NCBI GenBank assembly: GCA_001303245.1
Contig: LJNS01000007.1
Coordinates: 1-60,617, forward strand
DNA: 60,617 nucleotides
Reading direction: 5' to 3'
Origin: Gammaproteobacteria bacterium SG8_30
GTDB lineage: Bacteria; Pseudomonadota; Gammaproteobacteria; Steroidobacterales; Steroidobacteraceae
Shown: positions 39,499 to 48,900 of the stretch, piece by piece
Position numbering within the stretch: position 1 is the stretch's first letter
Layout of the letters: every line of letters begins with the position of its first letter
Notes under the pieces: model-generated
Told to the model about the DNA's origin: nothing
Seen by the model: the letters and a program-made list of their open reading frames with translations, nothing else
The model's database searches: none
Translations under genes and position numbers: made by a program

Positions 39499-40285
39499 GG
39501 GCGGCGCGCGGCGCGGGGGTGCGCGCCAGCGCGGCGAACTCATCGAGGCTGAGGGTCTCGGCGCGGCGGGCCGGGTCGACGCGCGCGGCAGCGAAGCCGG
39601 CGTCGTCGACGAGGCCACGCAGCGCGTTGCGCAGCGTCTTGCGCCGCGTGGAGAACGCACCTGCCACCACGCGAGCGAACCGATGCGGGTCACCGAGCGC
39701 GCAGGGCGGCCTCTCGAGCGGCACCAGACGGACGACCGCCGACTCGACTCGCGGCGGCGGATTGAAGGCGCCGCGCCCCACCTTGAAGAGCTTCTCGACG
39801 CGGCAGGCGGCGGACAGCATCACGGTCAGCCGGCCGTACTCCTTGCCGCCAGGCGGGGCGGCCATGCGATCGACCACCTCGTTCTGCAGCATGAAGTGCA
39901 TGTCCTCGATCGCCTCGCCGGCCTCCAGGAGGTGGAACAGGAGCGGCGTGGAAATGTTGTACGGTAGATTGCCGCAGACGCGCAGCCGGGGCCCGTCGGC
40001 GCGCAGCGCGGCGAAGTCGACTTCCAGGGCATCCCGCTGGTAGACCGTGAGCTCGCCCCGTCCCGCGCAGCGCTCGCGCAGCACCGGCACGACGTCGCGG
40101 TCGATCTCGATCACTTCGAGGCGTCCCACGCGCTCGAGCAGCGGCACCGTCAGCGCGCCGAGTCCCGGGCCGATTTCGACCAGCCGCTCTCCCGGCCGGG
40201 GGTCGATGGCGTTGACGATGCGGGCGGTGACCCCGGGATCGTGCAGGAAGTGCTGTCCGAACCGCTTGCGCGCCCTGACCTTCAC
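39494..40285 (-). CDS. rsmA: 16S rRNA dimethyladenosine transferase
   Basis: Dimethylates A1518 and A1519 at the 3' end of 16S rRNA, a late 30S checkpoint. 263 residues from GTG 40285. Motifs: RKRFGQHFLHD, the SAM loop EIGPGLGALTVPLL, and catalytic NLPYNIS. The C-terminal domain begins GAFNPPPRVESAVV. The start overlaps the pdxA stop as GTGA, as in the common surA-pdxA-rsmA order. Confidence 0.97.
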   Translation of the reverse strand: MKVRARKRFGQHFLHDPGVTARIVNAIDPRPGERLVEIGPGLGALTVPLLERVGRLEVIEIDRDVVPVLRERCAGRGELTVYQRDALEVDFAALRADGPRLRVCGNLPYNISTPLLFHLLEAGEAIEDMHFMLQNEVVDRMAAPPGGKEYGRLTVMLSAACRVEKLFKVGRGAFNPPPRVESAVVRLVPLERPPCALGDPHRFARVVAGAFSTRRKTLRNALRGLVDDAGFAAARVDPARRAETLSLDEFAALARTPAPRAAL

Positions 40286-41259
40286 GGCAGGGCACCCAGC
40301 GCCAGTTCGACGGCGGCCACCAGGCTGCCCGGGTCGGCGCGACCGGTGCCGGCAAGCTCGAGCGCAGTGCCGTGGTCCACCGAGGTGCGCACGATGGGCA
40401 GGCCCAGGGTCACGTTGACGCCGCGACCGAAGCCGGCGTGCTTGAGCACGGGCAGTCCCTGGTCGTGGAACATGGCGAGGACGGCGTCCGCGTGGGCGAG
40501 GGAGACCGGCGTGAACGCGGTATCCGCCGGCACCGGGCCGCGGGCGTCGATGCCCGCCCGTCGTGCAGCCTCGACCGCGGGCCCGATGAAGTCGATCTCT
40601 TCCCGGCCGAGGTGCCCAGCCTCGCCGGCGTGCGGGTTCAGGCCGCAGACCAGGATGCGCGGCCCGGGCAGGTGGAAGCGCTGGCGGAGTCCGTCGTCGA
40701 GCACGCGCAGGATGTCCGCGATCAGGTCCCGGGACAGGCGGCCCGGGACGGCGGCGAGGGGGACGTGCGTCGTTGCGAGGGCTACGCGCAGCGAGCCTGC
40801 CACCAGCAGCATCACTGGCCGGCGGCAGCCGAGCCGCGCGGCCAGGTACTCCGTGTGTCCGGCAAAGGTCACACCGGCCTCGTTGATCACGCTCTTTTGA
40901 ACGGGCGCGGTGACCATCGCATCGAATTCGCCTCGGTAGCAGCCGTCGCAAGCGGCGTCGAGCATCGCGAGGACGTAGGACGCATTGGCGGCATCGAGCC
41001 GGCCCGGCTCGACCGGTACGGCGGTGCGGAAAGGAAGCACGTCGACGCGTCCGCCCCGGTGCGGCCGTGCCGCCCGGCCCGGCACGAAGCGCGCCAGCTC
41101 TGCCTCGAGCCCCAGCTGCCTGGCCCTGCTCTCGAGCAGTGCGGGATCGCCCGCGACGACGAGTTCGCAGGGCCAGTCCCGCATCGAGACCGCGAGGCAG
41201 ATGTCCGGTCCGATCCCGGCGGGTTCCCCGGAAGTGATGACGAGGCGACGTACGGTCAT
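40282..41259 (-). CDS. pdxA: 4-hydroxythreonine-4-phosphate dehydrogenase
   Basis: NAD-dependent step of the DXP-dependent route to pyridoxal phosphate. 325 residues. Typical segments are TSGEPAGIGPDI at the start, GHTEYLA with the substrate histidine, GLNPHAGE and the final MFHDQGLPVLKH...TLGLPIVRTSVDHGTALE. It lies 27 bp after surA and overlaps rsmA. Confidence 0.97.
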   Translation of the reverse strand: MTVRRLVITSGEPAGIGPDICLAVSMRDWPCELVVAGDPALLESRARQLGLEAELARFVPGRAARPHRGGRVDVLPFRTAVPVEPGRLDAANASYVLAMLDAACDGCYRGEFDAMVTAPVQKSVINEAGVTFAGHTEYLAARLGCRRPVMLLVAGSLRVALATTHVPLAAVPGRLSRDLIADILRVLDDGLRQRFHLPGPRILVCGLNPHAGEAGHLGREEIDFIGPAVEAARRAGIDARGPVPADTAFTPVSLAHADAVLAMFHDQGLPVLKHAGFGRGVNVTLGLPIVRTSVDHGTALELAGTGRADPGSLVAAVELALGALP

Positions 41260-41286
41260 GTCGACCAGCCGGGCGCTGCGGCCCGC

Positions 41287-42594
41287 CTACATGCTTCGGT
41301 ATTCGACGTAGGCCTCGTCGCGCAGCTGCCGCAACCACAGCTCCGTCTCCTCGTCGGCCTTGCTCTCCCGCAGGGCCGCGAAGACACGCTGCTTGCGCAC
41401 CTCCTCGCTCTGGTCGTAGTAGCGCTTGCCGGTCAGCTGCACGATGTGCCAGCCGTACTGCGTGCGGAACGGCTCGCTGATCTCGCCTTCCGAGAGCCGG
41501 GCGAGGACCTCCTCGAACTCGGGTACGAAGGTTCCGGGGGACGTCCAGCCGAGGTCCCCGCCGGCCGTCGCCGATGCCGGGTCCTCCGAGGTCACGCTCG
41601 CCAGGGCCTCGAAGTCCTCGCCGGCCAGAATGCGCTCGCGCAGATCGGCGAGACGCTGCCGCGTCGTGGCGTCGTCCTGCACCTCGGTCGGGCGCAGCAG
41701 GATGTGCCGCGATCTCACCTGCTCGACCATCATCGGCCCGTCGCCGCCGCGAGCGCCGTCGAGGCGGACGATGTGGAAACCGGTGGGCGTGCGCATCGGC
41801 CGGGACACCTGGCCGGTCTCCATCGTCGCAATCCGCTCTGCGATGAACTGCGGCAGCTGCGCCGCGCTCCGCCAGCCGAGCTTGCCGCGGTCGAGCGCGG
41901 ACTGCGCCTGCGAGTAGGTGAGCGCCAGCTGGCCGAAGTCCTCCCCCGCCACCGCGCGCTCGTAGATCTCCTCGGCCCGGCGCTCGGTCCCGGCGATCTC
42001 GTCGGCGGTCGCCGATTCCGGCAGGGAGAGCAGGATGTGGGACACGTCGAACTCGGCGTTGGCATCGGCGCGACCGGCCTCGCGTTCGAGCGCCTGCTCG
42101 AGCTCCCGCGGCGAAACGTAGATGCGCGCGAGCACGTCGCGCTGCCGCAGCAGGGTCAGCGTGATCTCGCGGCGCATGTCCTCACGGTAAGCCGCATAGT
42201 CGATGCCCTGCCGCGCGAGGGCCATCGGCAGCTGGTCGAAGGGGATCTGGTTGCGCGAAGCGACGTCGCGCAGGGCCGAGTTGAGCATCTCGTCGGAGAC
42301 CGTGATGCCCAGCCGTTCGGCGCGCTGAGCCTGGATCTCCTGCAGCACGAGCCGCTCGAGCACCTGCTGGCGGATGACCGACTCCGGCGGCAGCTGGTCC
42401 GACTGCTGGGCGAGCCTGGCCATGATCAGGTCGAACTGTTGCTCGACCTGGCTCTTCAGCACGACGCCGTCGTTGACGACCGCGACGACCTTGTCGAGCT
42501 GGACTCCGCTCGCGGACAGCTCGCGCGTCTGGGACGAAGCGGGGAGCGGCGCGAGCAGCAGCGCGGAAAGCGCCAGGGCGATGACTGGTTTCAT
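41287..42594 (-). CDS. surA: Periplasmic chaperone/prolyl isomerase SurA
   Basis: Escorts outer-membrane proteins, including LptD, through the periplasm. 435 residues. A signal peptide (about 1-21) is followed by the SurA_N chaperone domain (VQLDKVVAVVNDGVVLKSQ) and two parvulin domains (about 175-275 and 285-385, the second with SRHILLRP and GDLGWTSPGTFVPEFE). The C-terminal helix packs on the chaperone domain. It is 15 bp downstream of lptD. Confidence 0.97.
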   Translation of the reverse strand: MKPVIALALSALLLAPLPASSQTRELSASGVQLDKVVAVVNDGVVLKSQVEQQFDLIMARLAQQSDQLPPESVIRQQVLERLVLQEIQAQRAERLGITVSDEMLNSALRDVASRNQIPFDQLPMALARQGIDYAAYREDMRREITLTLLRQRDVLARIYVSPRELEQALEREAGRADANAEFDVSHILLSLPESATADEIAGTERRAEEIYERAVAGEDFGQLALTYSQAQSALDRGKLGWRSAAQLPQFIAERIATMETGQVSRPMRTPTGFHIVRLDGARGGDGPMMVEQVRSRHILLRPTEVQDDATTRQRLADLRERILAGEDFEALASVTSEDPASATAGGDLGWTSPGTFVPEFEEVLARLSEGEISEPFRTQYGWHIVQLTGKRYYDQSEEVRKQRVFAALRESKADEETELWLRQLRDEAYVEYRSM

Positions 42595-42609
42595 GGGCTT
42601 GCGGGCGTC

Positions 42610-44814
42610 TCAGGGGAGCGGGGAAGAGGCGCCTGAGTATCCTCGAATGCCCCGCTCGAGAAAAGTATCGGCTGTGGTTCCGACCGACGACAGGCCGTTG
42701 AGTTCCAGCTGCAGGGCCACGGCCGTGTCCTGCTCGCCGGTCCGGCTGGAGACGTAACGGCTGGCCACGAGCCGAAGCCGCCAGCAGCAGGCGGCGTACT
42801 CGATGCCGAGGAAGGAATCGACGGCCTGGCCGTCGCGGACCGAGTAGACGTAGCGCGCGTACAGCCGCCACTCCCGCGCGACCGGCCAGGAAGCGGAGCC
42901 GTCCCACTGCTCGACACGGCCTTCGCGGTAGCGGTAGCCGAGGTTGACGACCGAGTCCGGTCGCGGCCGGTACTGCACGCGTGCCTGCCCGAGCACGGTA
43001 TTGGAGGCGTTGGGGTCCCATTGCATCGCGAGCCCGGCGCTCCAGTTCTTGTAGGCCGACAGTTCGAGCTCGCCGATGATGTCGGAGTAGTCCCGTGTCT
43101 CGGGCGTCTCGCCCGGGAGGGCCACCCGCGGCCTTTCGAAGTACAACTGCTGGCCGATGGTCGCCGCGAGGTACTGGCGGCCGCTCGCGGCCTCGACCAG
43201 GCGGGTGGTCACGCCGACGGCGAGCTGGTTGGTGTCGGCGAGGCGGTCGCCCCCGACGAAGCGGTTGCGGCGGAACAGCCCGATCATGTCGAGCTCGGGC
43301 AGGCCGGTGTCGAAGACCGGCAGGTCGTCCTGCTGGCGGTACGGGATCCAGGTGTAGAGCACCCGCGGCTCGAGCGTGTGGAGCAGGCGGTCGCCCCGGC
43401 CGGCGCTTCGGTCGAACACGAGTCCCGCGTCCAGCGACAGGATCGGAGCCGCAAGCGAGGCCGAGTCGTCGATGCCGGGCCCGGTCTCGTCGAGCTGGTA
43501 GGCGGTGTACCGGAAGCCGGCGTAGGGCTCGAGGAAATACCCTGGCTTGCGCACCGGCCACGTGATGCGCGGCTCGAGGTCGAGGCGCGCGCCGACCGTC
43601 CCCTCGTCGCGCTGGAAGTAGACGAGCTCGCCGCTGACTCCGGCCTCCGGGCCGCCGCGACCCACGGGCCAGTCGCCGGACAGCGCGAGCCGCGGCACAC
43701 GCGTGTACGGGCGGTCGAGCGGGTCGATCGTTCGGTCGATGGTCTGGAAGTTCTGCAGCAGCCCCTCCGCGCGCCAGCCGCGACCGAGCCACTCGACGAG
43801 TACGCGGCGCTCGAGGTAGGTGATGCTCGTCCCCTGCTGGCCACGCGCGAAGTCCTCGAAGTACTCGCTGTCGCTCGAATTCTCCAGGCTGCCCGACAGG
43901 CGCAGGGAAGAACTGAAGTCGGTGAGGTGCTCGAGCTTGCCGTAGCTCCGGCTGCGGTCGGCGATGCGGTCGGAGGGAAGCCAGCTCCCCTCGAGCCGGC
44001 CGCGGCTGCGCTCCGTGAGGTAGCGGAACTCGCCGCCGAAGCGGAAGCCGCGCCGGGTGAGCAGCGCCGGCTCGAAGATCGCGTCGTAGTTGGGCGCCAG
44101 GTTGAAGTAGTAGGGAACGCCGAGCTCGAAGCCGCTGCGGCTCGACGTGCCGACGCTCGGGAACAGGAACCCAGACTTGCGCGACGGTCCCGCCGGGAAG
44201 GTGATGTAGGGCAGGTACAGGAGCGGCACGCCCTTGAGCTCGAGCCTGACGTCGCGGCCGGTTCCCTGTTCCCGCTCGCGGTCGATCGCGATGGAGGAGG
44301 CCTTGAGGAGCCAGTCGTCGTTGCCGACGGGGCAGGTCGTGAAGACCGGGTTGGTCAGGCCGAGGTTGCCTTCCGGCGACAGCCGCAATTCGTCTGCGGC
44401 GCCGCGTGCCGGCCGCGTCGGCAGCTCGAATTCCGTCTCCGTGAACCGCCCGCCCACGTCGCTGCTCCAGTCGCCCGACTCCCCGGCGATGCGCAGCGTC
44501 GGGTCCCGGTACTCCACGTCACCTTCGACGCGAAAGGAGCGCGACGTCGCGTCGTAGCTCGCGTTCCTGGCGGAGAGCGTGCGGTCGCCCTGGCGCACGT
44601 GTACCTTGCCGAGCAGGCGCGCGTCGCCCTGTCGCGTCACCTCGGCCCCCTCGCTCTCGATGACGATCAACTCCTCGTCCGGATCGGGCGTGCCGGCGGT
44701 GGCGACTGCCGGAGCCGGTACGGGCTGCGGGCACTGCTGCCCCTGCGCCGGCGTGGCTGCCACGGCCGAGACGGCCAGAAACACGAGGATCGAGCTTGAG
44801 GGCAGCGAGTTCAA
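42610..44814 (-). CDS. lptD: LPS-assembly outer-membrane protein LptD
   Basis: Inserts LPS into the outer leaflet together with LptE. About 734 residues from TTG 44814, which gives a signal peptide (SSSILVFLAVSAVAATPAQG); no ATG or GTG fits better. The N-terminal OstA/LptA-like beta-jellyroll (EGAEVTRQGDARLLGKVHVRQGD) is followed by the plug-barrel domain (LKGVPLLYLPYITFPAG is a family hallmark) and many amphipathic beta-strands. The cysteine pair before the barrel and the late CC doublet (YAACCWRLRL) match the disulfide pattern needed for maturation. Confidence 0.93.
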   Translation of the reverse strand: MNSLPSSSILVFLAVSAVAATPAQGQQCPQPVPAPAVATAGTPDPDEELIVIESEGAEVTRQGDARLLGKVHVRQGDRTLSARNASYDATSRSFRVEGDVEYRDPTLRIAGESGDWSSDVGGRFTETEFELPTRPARGAADELRLSPEGNLGLTNPVFTTCPVGNDDWLLKASSIAIDREREQGTGRDVRLELKGVPLLYLPYITFPAGPSRKSGFLFPSVGTSSRSGFELGVPYYFNLAPNYDAIFEPALLTRRGFRFGGEFRYLTERSRGRLEGSWLPSDRIADRSRSYGKLEHLTDFSSSLRLSGSLENSSDSEYFEDFARGQQGTSITYLERRVLVEWLGRGWRAEGLLQNFQTIDRTIDPLDRPYTRVPRLALSGDWPVGRGGPEAGVSGELVYFQRDEGTVGARLDLEPRITWPVRKPGYFLEPYAGFRYTAYQLDETGPGIDDSASLAAPILSLDAGLVFDRSAGRGDRLLHTLEPRVLYTWIPYRQQDDLPVFDTGLPELDMIGLFRRNRFVGGDRLADTNQLAVGVTTRLVEAASGRQYLAATIGQQLYFERPRVALPGETPETRDYSDIIGELELSAYKNWSAGLAMQWDPNASNTVLGQARVQYRPRPDSVVNLGYRYREGRVEQWDGSASWPVAREWRLYARYVYSVRDGQAVDSFLGIEYAACCWRLRLVASRYVSSRTGEQDTAVALQLELNGLSSVGTTADTFLERGIRGYSGASSPLP

Positions 44815-44895
44815 TTCAGACCGCGCATCTTTCCGTGCCGGGTGAACGCCCGTGCGGCGCTCGCCGCGCGGCGCAGCACCGCCAGCCCCGAAGTC

Positions 44896-44901
44896 TATAA
44901 T
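44896..44901 (+). promoter_or_regulatory. -10 box of amgK-murU
   Basis: Consensus TATAAT, 24 bases before the ATG at 44926, in the divergent lptD/amgK gap. No good -35 box. Its position argues against the longer amgK reading that would begin at 44842. Confidence 0.5.
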
Positions 44902-44925
44902 GAAGACCCGTTTCCTGCCCGTTCC

Positions 44926-45963
44926 ATGATGACCCAACAACAGCTCCTGGATACCAGGCGCGCGGCACTCGAGGCGTGGCTGGCGCACGCCCTCGGGACC
45001 AGGCCGACGCGCGTCGCGCCGGCCTCCGCCGACGCGAGCTTCCGGCGCTACTTCCGCGTCTGGCATGCAGGGGGCACGTCGATCGCGATGGACGCGCCGC
45101 CGGGTCACGAGGACGTCGCTCCTTACGTGCAGGTCGCCTCCATCATGCACGCCGCCGGCGTGAACGTCCCCAGGGTGCTGGCCCAGGACCCGGCACAGGG
45201 CTTCCTGCTGCTGACGGACCTCGGCGACCGGCAGTACCTCGACGCCCTCCGGCAGGGAGTGGACGCGGATCGCCTGTATGCGGACGCGATCCGCTCGCTC
45301 GTGCGCCTGCAGTCGCACGCGGATCCTGCCGGCCTGCCGCCATACGACGCCACCCTGCTGCGCCAGGAGATGGACCTGTTTCCCGCGTGGTTCCTCGCGC
45401 ACCACCTGAAGCTGGAGCCCTCGCCCGGCGAACGCGACCTGCTCGAGGAGGTCTTCGCATTCCTGGTCGAGTCCGCCCTGCGGCAGCCGGTCGTGCTCGT
45501 CCACCGCGACTATCACTCCCGCAATCTCATGGCCTGCGACGGTAGCAATCCCGGCATCCTTGATTTTCAGGACGCCGTGGCCGGCCCCGTCACCTACGAT
45601 CTCGTCTCGCTGCTCAAGGACTGCTACCTCACGTGGCCCCGCGGGCGCGTCGAGGCGTGGGTCGACCTGTATCGAGGGCTGGCGACGGAAGCCGGCGTCG
45701 ACACCGGTCCGGACCGCAGGAGCTTCCTTCGCGACTTCGACCTGATGGGCCTGCAGCGGCACGTCAAGGTGCTCGGCATCTTTGCCCGGCTCTGGTATCG
45801 CGACGGCAAGGCCGGCTACCTGAGCGACCTGCCGCGCGTGCTCGAGTACGTGACCGAGGCGACGGCCGGCGAGCCGCTGCTTCGGCGGTTTCAGATCTTC
45901 CTGCGCGAGCGCGTGCAGCCGGTCTTCGCCGCCGCCCAGGCGCGGGCCCTCTCCGCAGCATGA
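44926..45963 (+). CDS. amgK: N-acetylmuramate/N-acetylglucosamine anomeric kinase
   Basis: Phosphorylates MurNAc at C1 in the cell-wall recycling bypass that avoids de novo UDP-MurNAc synthesis. 345 residues from ATG 44926. An aminoglycoside-phosphotransferase fold: substrate-side segment ASFRRYFRVW, catalytic loop LVHRDYHSRNLM and metal-binding ILDFQDAVAGP. Coupled to murU by an ATGA overlap and divergent from lptD, the same neighbourhood as in Pseudomonas putida. Confidence 0.92.
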   Translation: MMTQQQLLDTRRAALEAWLAHALGTRPTRVAPASADASFRRYFRVWHAGGTSIAMDAPPGHEDVAPYVQVASIMHAAGVNVPRVLAQDPAQGFLLLTDLGDRQYLDALRQGVDADRLYADAIRSLVRLQSHADPAGLPPYDATLLRQEMDLFPAWFLAHHLKLEPSPGERDLLEEVFAFLVESALRQPVVLVHRDYHSRNLMACDGSNPGILDFQDAVAGPVTYDLVSLLKDCYLTWPRGRVEAWVDLYRGLATEAGVDTGPDRRSFLRDFDLMGLQRHVKVLGIFARLWYRDGKAGYLSDLPRVLEYVTEATAGEPLLRRFQIFLRERVQPVFAAAQARALSAA

Positions 45964-46673
45964 GGGCGATGATCCTGGCAGCCGGTCGCGGCGAGCGCAT
46001 GCGACCGTTGACCGATGGCGTGCCGAAGCCACTGCTCGAGGCGGGCGGGCATGCCCTGATCGAGTATCACCTCCATGCGCTCGCGGCCGCGGGAGTCGGG
46101 CAGGTCGTCGTCAACCTGTCCTGGCTGGGCGAGAAGGTCCGTGCCTCGCTGGGCGACGGCTCCCGCTACGGAGTCCGGATTTCCTTCAGCGAAGAGGGTC
46201 CCGTGCCGCTGGAGACGGGCGGCGGCATCGCGCGGGCGCTGCCGTTGCTGGGCGGGGAGGCCTTCCTCGTGGTGAACGGCGACGTCTGGACGGACCAGTC
46301 CTTCGCTGCACTCGATGCGCCGCCGGGCTCGCTGGGGCACCTGTTGCTGGTGACAAACCCGGCGCACCATCCGCAGGGCGATTTCGCGCTGGGGGCCGAC
46401 GGCCGCATCGTCCGGCACGGAGAGCGGCTCACCTACGCCGGCATCGGCGTGCTCGATCCCGCGCTGTTCGCCGACTCCGCACCGGGACGATTCCCCCTGA
46501 AGCCGCTGCTCGACCGGGCCCTCGAGGCGGGTCGGCTGACGGGTCAGCGGCTGGAGGGGAACTGGACCGACGTCGGCACGCCGGCACGCCTCGCCGAACT
46601 GGATGCGCGGCTCCGTTCCGGGTTGCTGAGGCACCCGTCGGTCCCCCGGCAGGCGGCAGGCCGGTCGGGCTAA
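45960..46673 (+). CDS. murU: N-acetylmuramate 1-phosphate uridylyltransferase
   Basis: Converts MurNAc-1-phosphate and UTP to UDP-MurNAc, completing the AmgK route. 237 residues, nucleotidyltransferase fold. The signature is [22 protein letters not shown], then [14 protein letters not shown] and NGDVWTD (metal aspartate). The C-terminus ends [16 protein letters not shown]. Pathways of this type can lower sensitivity to fosfomycin, which blocks MurA. The TAA stop lies within the -10 box of lipA. Confidence 0.92.
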   Translation: MRAMILAAGRGERMRPLTDGVPKPLLEAGGHALIEYHLHALAAAGVGQVVVNLSWLGEKVRASLGDGSRYGVRISFSEEGPVPLETGGGIARALPLLGGEAFLVVNGDVWTDQSFAALDAPPGSLGHLLLVTNPAHHPQGDFALGADGRIVRHGERLTYAGIGVLDPALFADSAPGRFPLKPLLDRALEAGRLTGQRLEGNWTDVGTPARLAELDARLRSGLLRHPSVPRQAAGRSG

Positions 46674-46676
46674 AAT
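46671..46676 (+). promoter_or_regulatory. -10 box of lipA, overlapping the murU stop
   Basis: TAAAAT, 31 bases before the ATG at 46708. Its first three bases are the murU stop codon. No clear -35 box. Confidence 0.45.
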
Positions 46677-46707
46677 ACCCGTTTGGCCCCGTTGGTCCGA
46701 GCGAGAC

Positions 46708-47739
46708 ATGAGCGAATTCAAGGGTATCCCGATCAACAGGCGGGGAAGCGGCGAGAAGTACGTGACGCCGCAGGGCTTCACCGCCATCCGCGACGGCATC
46801 AAGCGCTCGGCCGCGGCGGATCCCCTGGTGGTGGGTCGGAAGCCGCGCTGGCTGCGCGCCAGGATGCCGGCAGGCGCCCGCTTCGAGGAAGTGCGCGGAA
46901 TCGTCCGGGAGCACGGCCTGAGCACGGTGTGCGAGGAAGCCAAGTGCCCCAACATCGGCGAGTGCTGGAATGCCGGCACAGCGACTCTGATGCTGATGGG
47001 CGCGGTGTGCACGCGGGCCTGCCGTTTCTGTGCCGTGGACACGGGCAACCCGCGCGGCTGGCTCGATCACGACGAGCCGGCGAACGCGGCCCGCACGGTG
47101 CAGCTGATGGGGCTCGGCTACGTGGTGTTGACGTCGGTCAACCGGGACGACCTCGAGGATGGCGGCGCGGGCCACTTCGCCGCCTGCGTGCGTGCCATCA
47201 AGGCAGCGAGCCCGCAGACGGCGGTCGAGGCGCTGACTCCTGATTTCCAGGGCGACTCGTATGCCGTGGAGACGGTCGTCGACTCGGGCCTCGAGGTGTT
47301 CGCGCAGAATGTGGAGACGGTCCGCCGGCTCACCCACCCGGTGCGCGACCCGCGGGCGGGCTACGCGCAGACGCTCCGGGTACTGGCTCACGCCAAGCGC
47401 CATCGCCCCGGGATCCTCACGAAGACCAGCCTGATGCTCGGGCTCGGCGAGACCGACGACGAGATCCGCGAGGCCATGCACGATCTCAGGGAAACAGGCT
47501 GTGACGTGCTGACGCTCGGTCAATACCTCCGCCCGACCGCGCAGCACCTTCCGGTGGCCCGCTACGTGTCGCCGGAGGAGTTCGAGGTCTACCGCCGTCA
47601 GGCCCTCGCGCTCGGCTTCCTCGAGTGCGTCGCCGGCCCGATGGTCCGCTCGAGTTACCGTGCAGAACGGGCCCTCGAGCGCAACAACTGCGGGCTCGGC
47701 GAGCCCTCTGCACCGGCCGTCACCACGGCCGGCGAGTAA
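46708..47739 (+). CDS. lipA: Lipoyl synthase
   Basis: Radical-SAM enzyme that inserts two sulfurs into octanoyl groups on lipoyl proteins. 343 residues. The auxiliary 4Fe-4S cluster, the sulfur source, is bound by C75, C80 and C86 ([12 protein letters not shown]). The radical-SAM cluster is bound by C101, C105 and C108 (CTRACRFC). The C-terminal RSSYRAE provides the conserved serine ligand. It works downstream of LipB, encoded two genes further on. Confidence 0.98.
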   Translation: MSEFKGIPINRRGSGEKYVTPQGFTAIRDGIKRSAAADPLVVGRKPRWLRARMPAGARFEEVRGIVREHGLSTVCEEAKCPNIGECWNAGTATLMLMGAVCTRACRFCAVDTGNPRGWLDHDEPANAARTVQLMGLGYVVLTSVNRDDLEDGGAGHFAACVRAIKAASPQTAVEALTPDFQGDSYAVETVVDSGLEVFAQNVETVRRLTHPVRDPRAGYAQTLRVLAHAKRHRPGILTKTSLMLGLGETDDEIREAMHDLRETGCDVLTLGQYLRPTAQHLPVARYVSPEEFEVYRRQALALGFLECVAGPMVRSSYRAERALERNNCGLGEPSAPAVTTAGE

Positions 47740-47750
47740 CGGAGTAACCC

Positions 47751-48185
47751 ATGCATCCCTATCCGCATCACTACAAGGTCACGGTCGGTGCGCCGGCCGA
47801 GGGCGAGGTCGCGCTCGGGGCGGCAGGGCTGCCGGACCTGGCCTCCATGCCGCCCCCCGAGTTCGACGGACCCCCGGGGTACTGGTCGCCGGAGACGCTG
47901 CTCGTGGCCTCGGTCGCGGACTGTTTCGTGCTCAGCTTCCGCGCGGTCGCGCGTGCGTCCAAGTTCGAATGGCGGAGCCTTTCCGCCGAGGTCGAGGGCG
48001 TCCTCGATCGCGTGGACGGCATGAGCCGCTTCACCCGGTTCACGACGCACGCCCGGCTCGTCGTCGCCGCGGGCGCGGACGAACGGCGCGCCCGGATGCT
48101 GCTCGAGAAGGCGGAAAAGGTCTGCCTCGTCAGCAATTCCCTGACGGCGGAGCGGCACATCGAGTCCGAGATCGTCGTTGCCTAG
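47751..48185 (+). CDS. OsmC/Ohr-family peroxidase-like protein
   Basis: 144 residues. An OsmC-fold thiol protein with both conserved cysteines, in [12 protein letters not shown] and [10 protein letters not shown], which act on organic hydroperoxides in characterised members. In Ohr-type enzymes the reductant is dihydrolipoamide, so its place between lipA and lipB is suggestive. Subgroup not certain. A GGAG ribosome binding site lies next to the lipA stop. Its last eight bases overlap the predicted lipB start. Confidence 0.85.
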   Translation: MHPYPHHYKVTVGAPAEGEVALGAAGLPDLASMPPPEFDGPPGYWSPETLLVASVADCFVLSFRAVARASKFEWRSLSAEVEGVLDRVDGMSRFTRFTTHARLVVAAGADERRARMLLEKAEKVCLVSNSLTAERHIESEIVVA

Positions 48186-48894
48186 GGACGCACGGGCGGG
48201 CGGGGGAGAGGGCGCGACGGGGACTGTCCCCGCAGGGGACTGTCCCCTCCTCGCGCCCTCTCCCCCATCCACGGTCCTGCGCTGGCTCGGCCGGGTGGAC
48301 TACGAGGCGACCTGGCGCCGGATGCAGCGGTTTACCGACGAGCGCGGGCCCGGGACGCCGGACGAAATATGGTTCCTCGAACACCCGCCCGTGTTCACTC
48401 AGGGCATGAACGGGCGCCCCGAGCACGTGCTCGCGCCCGGCGACATACCCGTCGTCTCCATCGACCGCGGCGGGCAGGTGACCTACCACGGTCCGGGGCA
48501 GCTCGTCGTCTATCCTCTCCTCGACATCAGACGGCTAGGTATCGGCGTGCGCGAACTCGTGGTCCGCCTCGAGAATTCGATCATTTCGCTCGCCGCGCGG
48601 CACGACGTCCATGCCGTGGGTCGGCGCGATGCGCCGGGCGTCTACGTGGGCGGCCGGAAGCTGGCCAGCATCGGGCTGCGCATCCGCCGGGGGGCGAGCT
48701 ATCACGGTCTGGCGCTCAACGTCGAGACGGACCTCGAGCCCTTCCGTCGCATCAATCCCTGCGGTTACGCCGGCCTCGAGGTGACAGCGCTCGCCGAGCT
48801 GGGCGCGCGCATCGACGTCAGGCAGGCCGCGGAAGACCTTGCGCCCTTGCTCTGCGCCACGTTCGGGCTCGAGTGGGACGGTCGCTGGGCCTGA
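48178..48894 (+). CDS. lipB: Octanoyltransferase LipB
   Basis: Moves octanoate from ACP to lipoyl domains. 238 residues if TTG 48178 is used. The catalytic core is complete: [26 protein letters not shown], the lysine in [11 protein letters not shown], and C195 in NPCGYAG. The part homologous to other LipB proteins begins only near residue 32 ([13 protein letters not shown]). The first 31 residues are encoded by a palindromic repeat (48202-48266). A start later than the repeat would have to be CTG or another rare codon, so the true N-terminus is unclear. Confidence 0.9.
   Translation: MPRDARAGGGEGATGTVPAGDCPLLAPSPPSTVLRWLGRVDYEATWRRMQRFTDERGPGTPDEIWFLEHPPVFTQGMNGRPEHVLAPGDIPVVSIDRGGQVTYHGPGQLVVYPLLDIRRLGIGVRELVVRLENSIISLAARHDVHAVGRRDAPGVYVGGRKLASIGLRIRRGASYHGLALNVETDLEPFRRINPCGYAGLEVTALAELGARIDVRQAAEDLAPLLCATFGLEWDGRWA
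48202..48266. repeat. Nested palindromic repeat at the 5' end of lipB
   Basis: Two 13-bp palindromes GGGGACTGTCCCC (48219-48231 and 48235-48247), three bases apart, are enclosed by perfect 16-bp inverted repeats (GGGGGAGAGGGCGCGA at 48202-48217 and its complement at 48251-48266). The RNA could form a very stable 65-nt hairpin. The GGGGAC/GTCCCC core also occurs at the tips of the repeat at 11251-11336, so both may belong to one REP-like class. Confidence 0.85.
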
Positions 48895-48900
48895 GCAGCT

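Noticed and set aside
43021..44799. A 592-codon open frame on the plus strand opposite lptD
   Set aside because: Composition typical of an antisense shadow (Arg/Ala/Val/Glu-rich); the lptD reading shows clear family motifs.
44842..44925. A longer amgK starting at 44842
   Set aside because: It would begin upstream of the TATAAT box at 44896 and adds residues without family similarity; ATG 44926 fits better.
42610..46032. Apparent 1140-residue LptD with a long N-terminal extension
   Set aside because: The extension is antisense to amgK and murU. A signal peptide begins right after TTG 44814, giving a normal LptD length.
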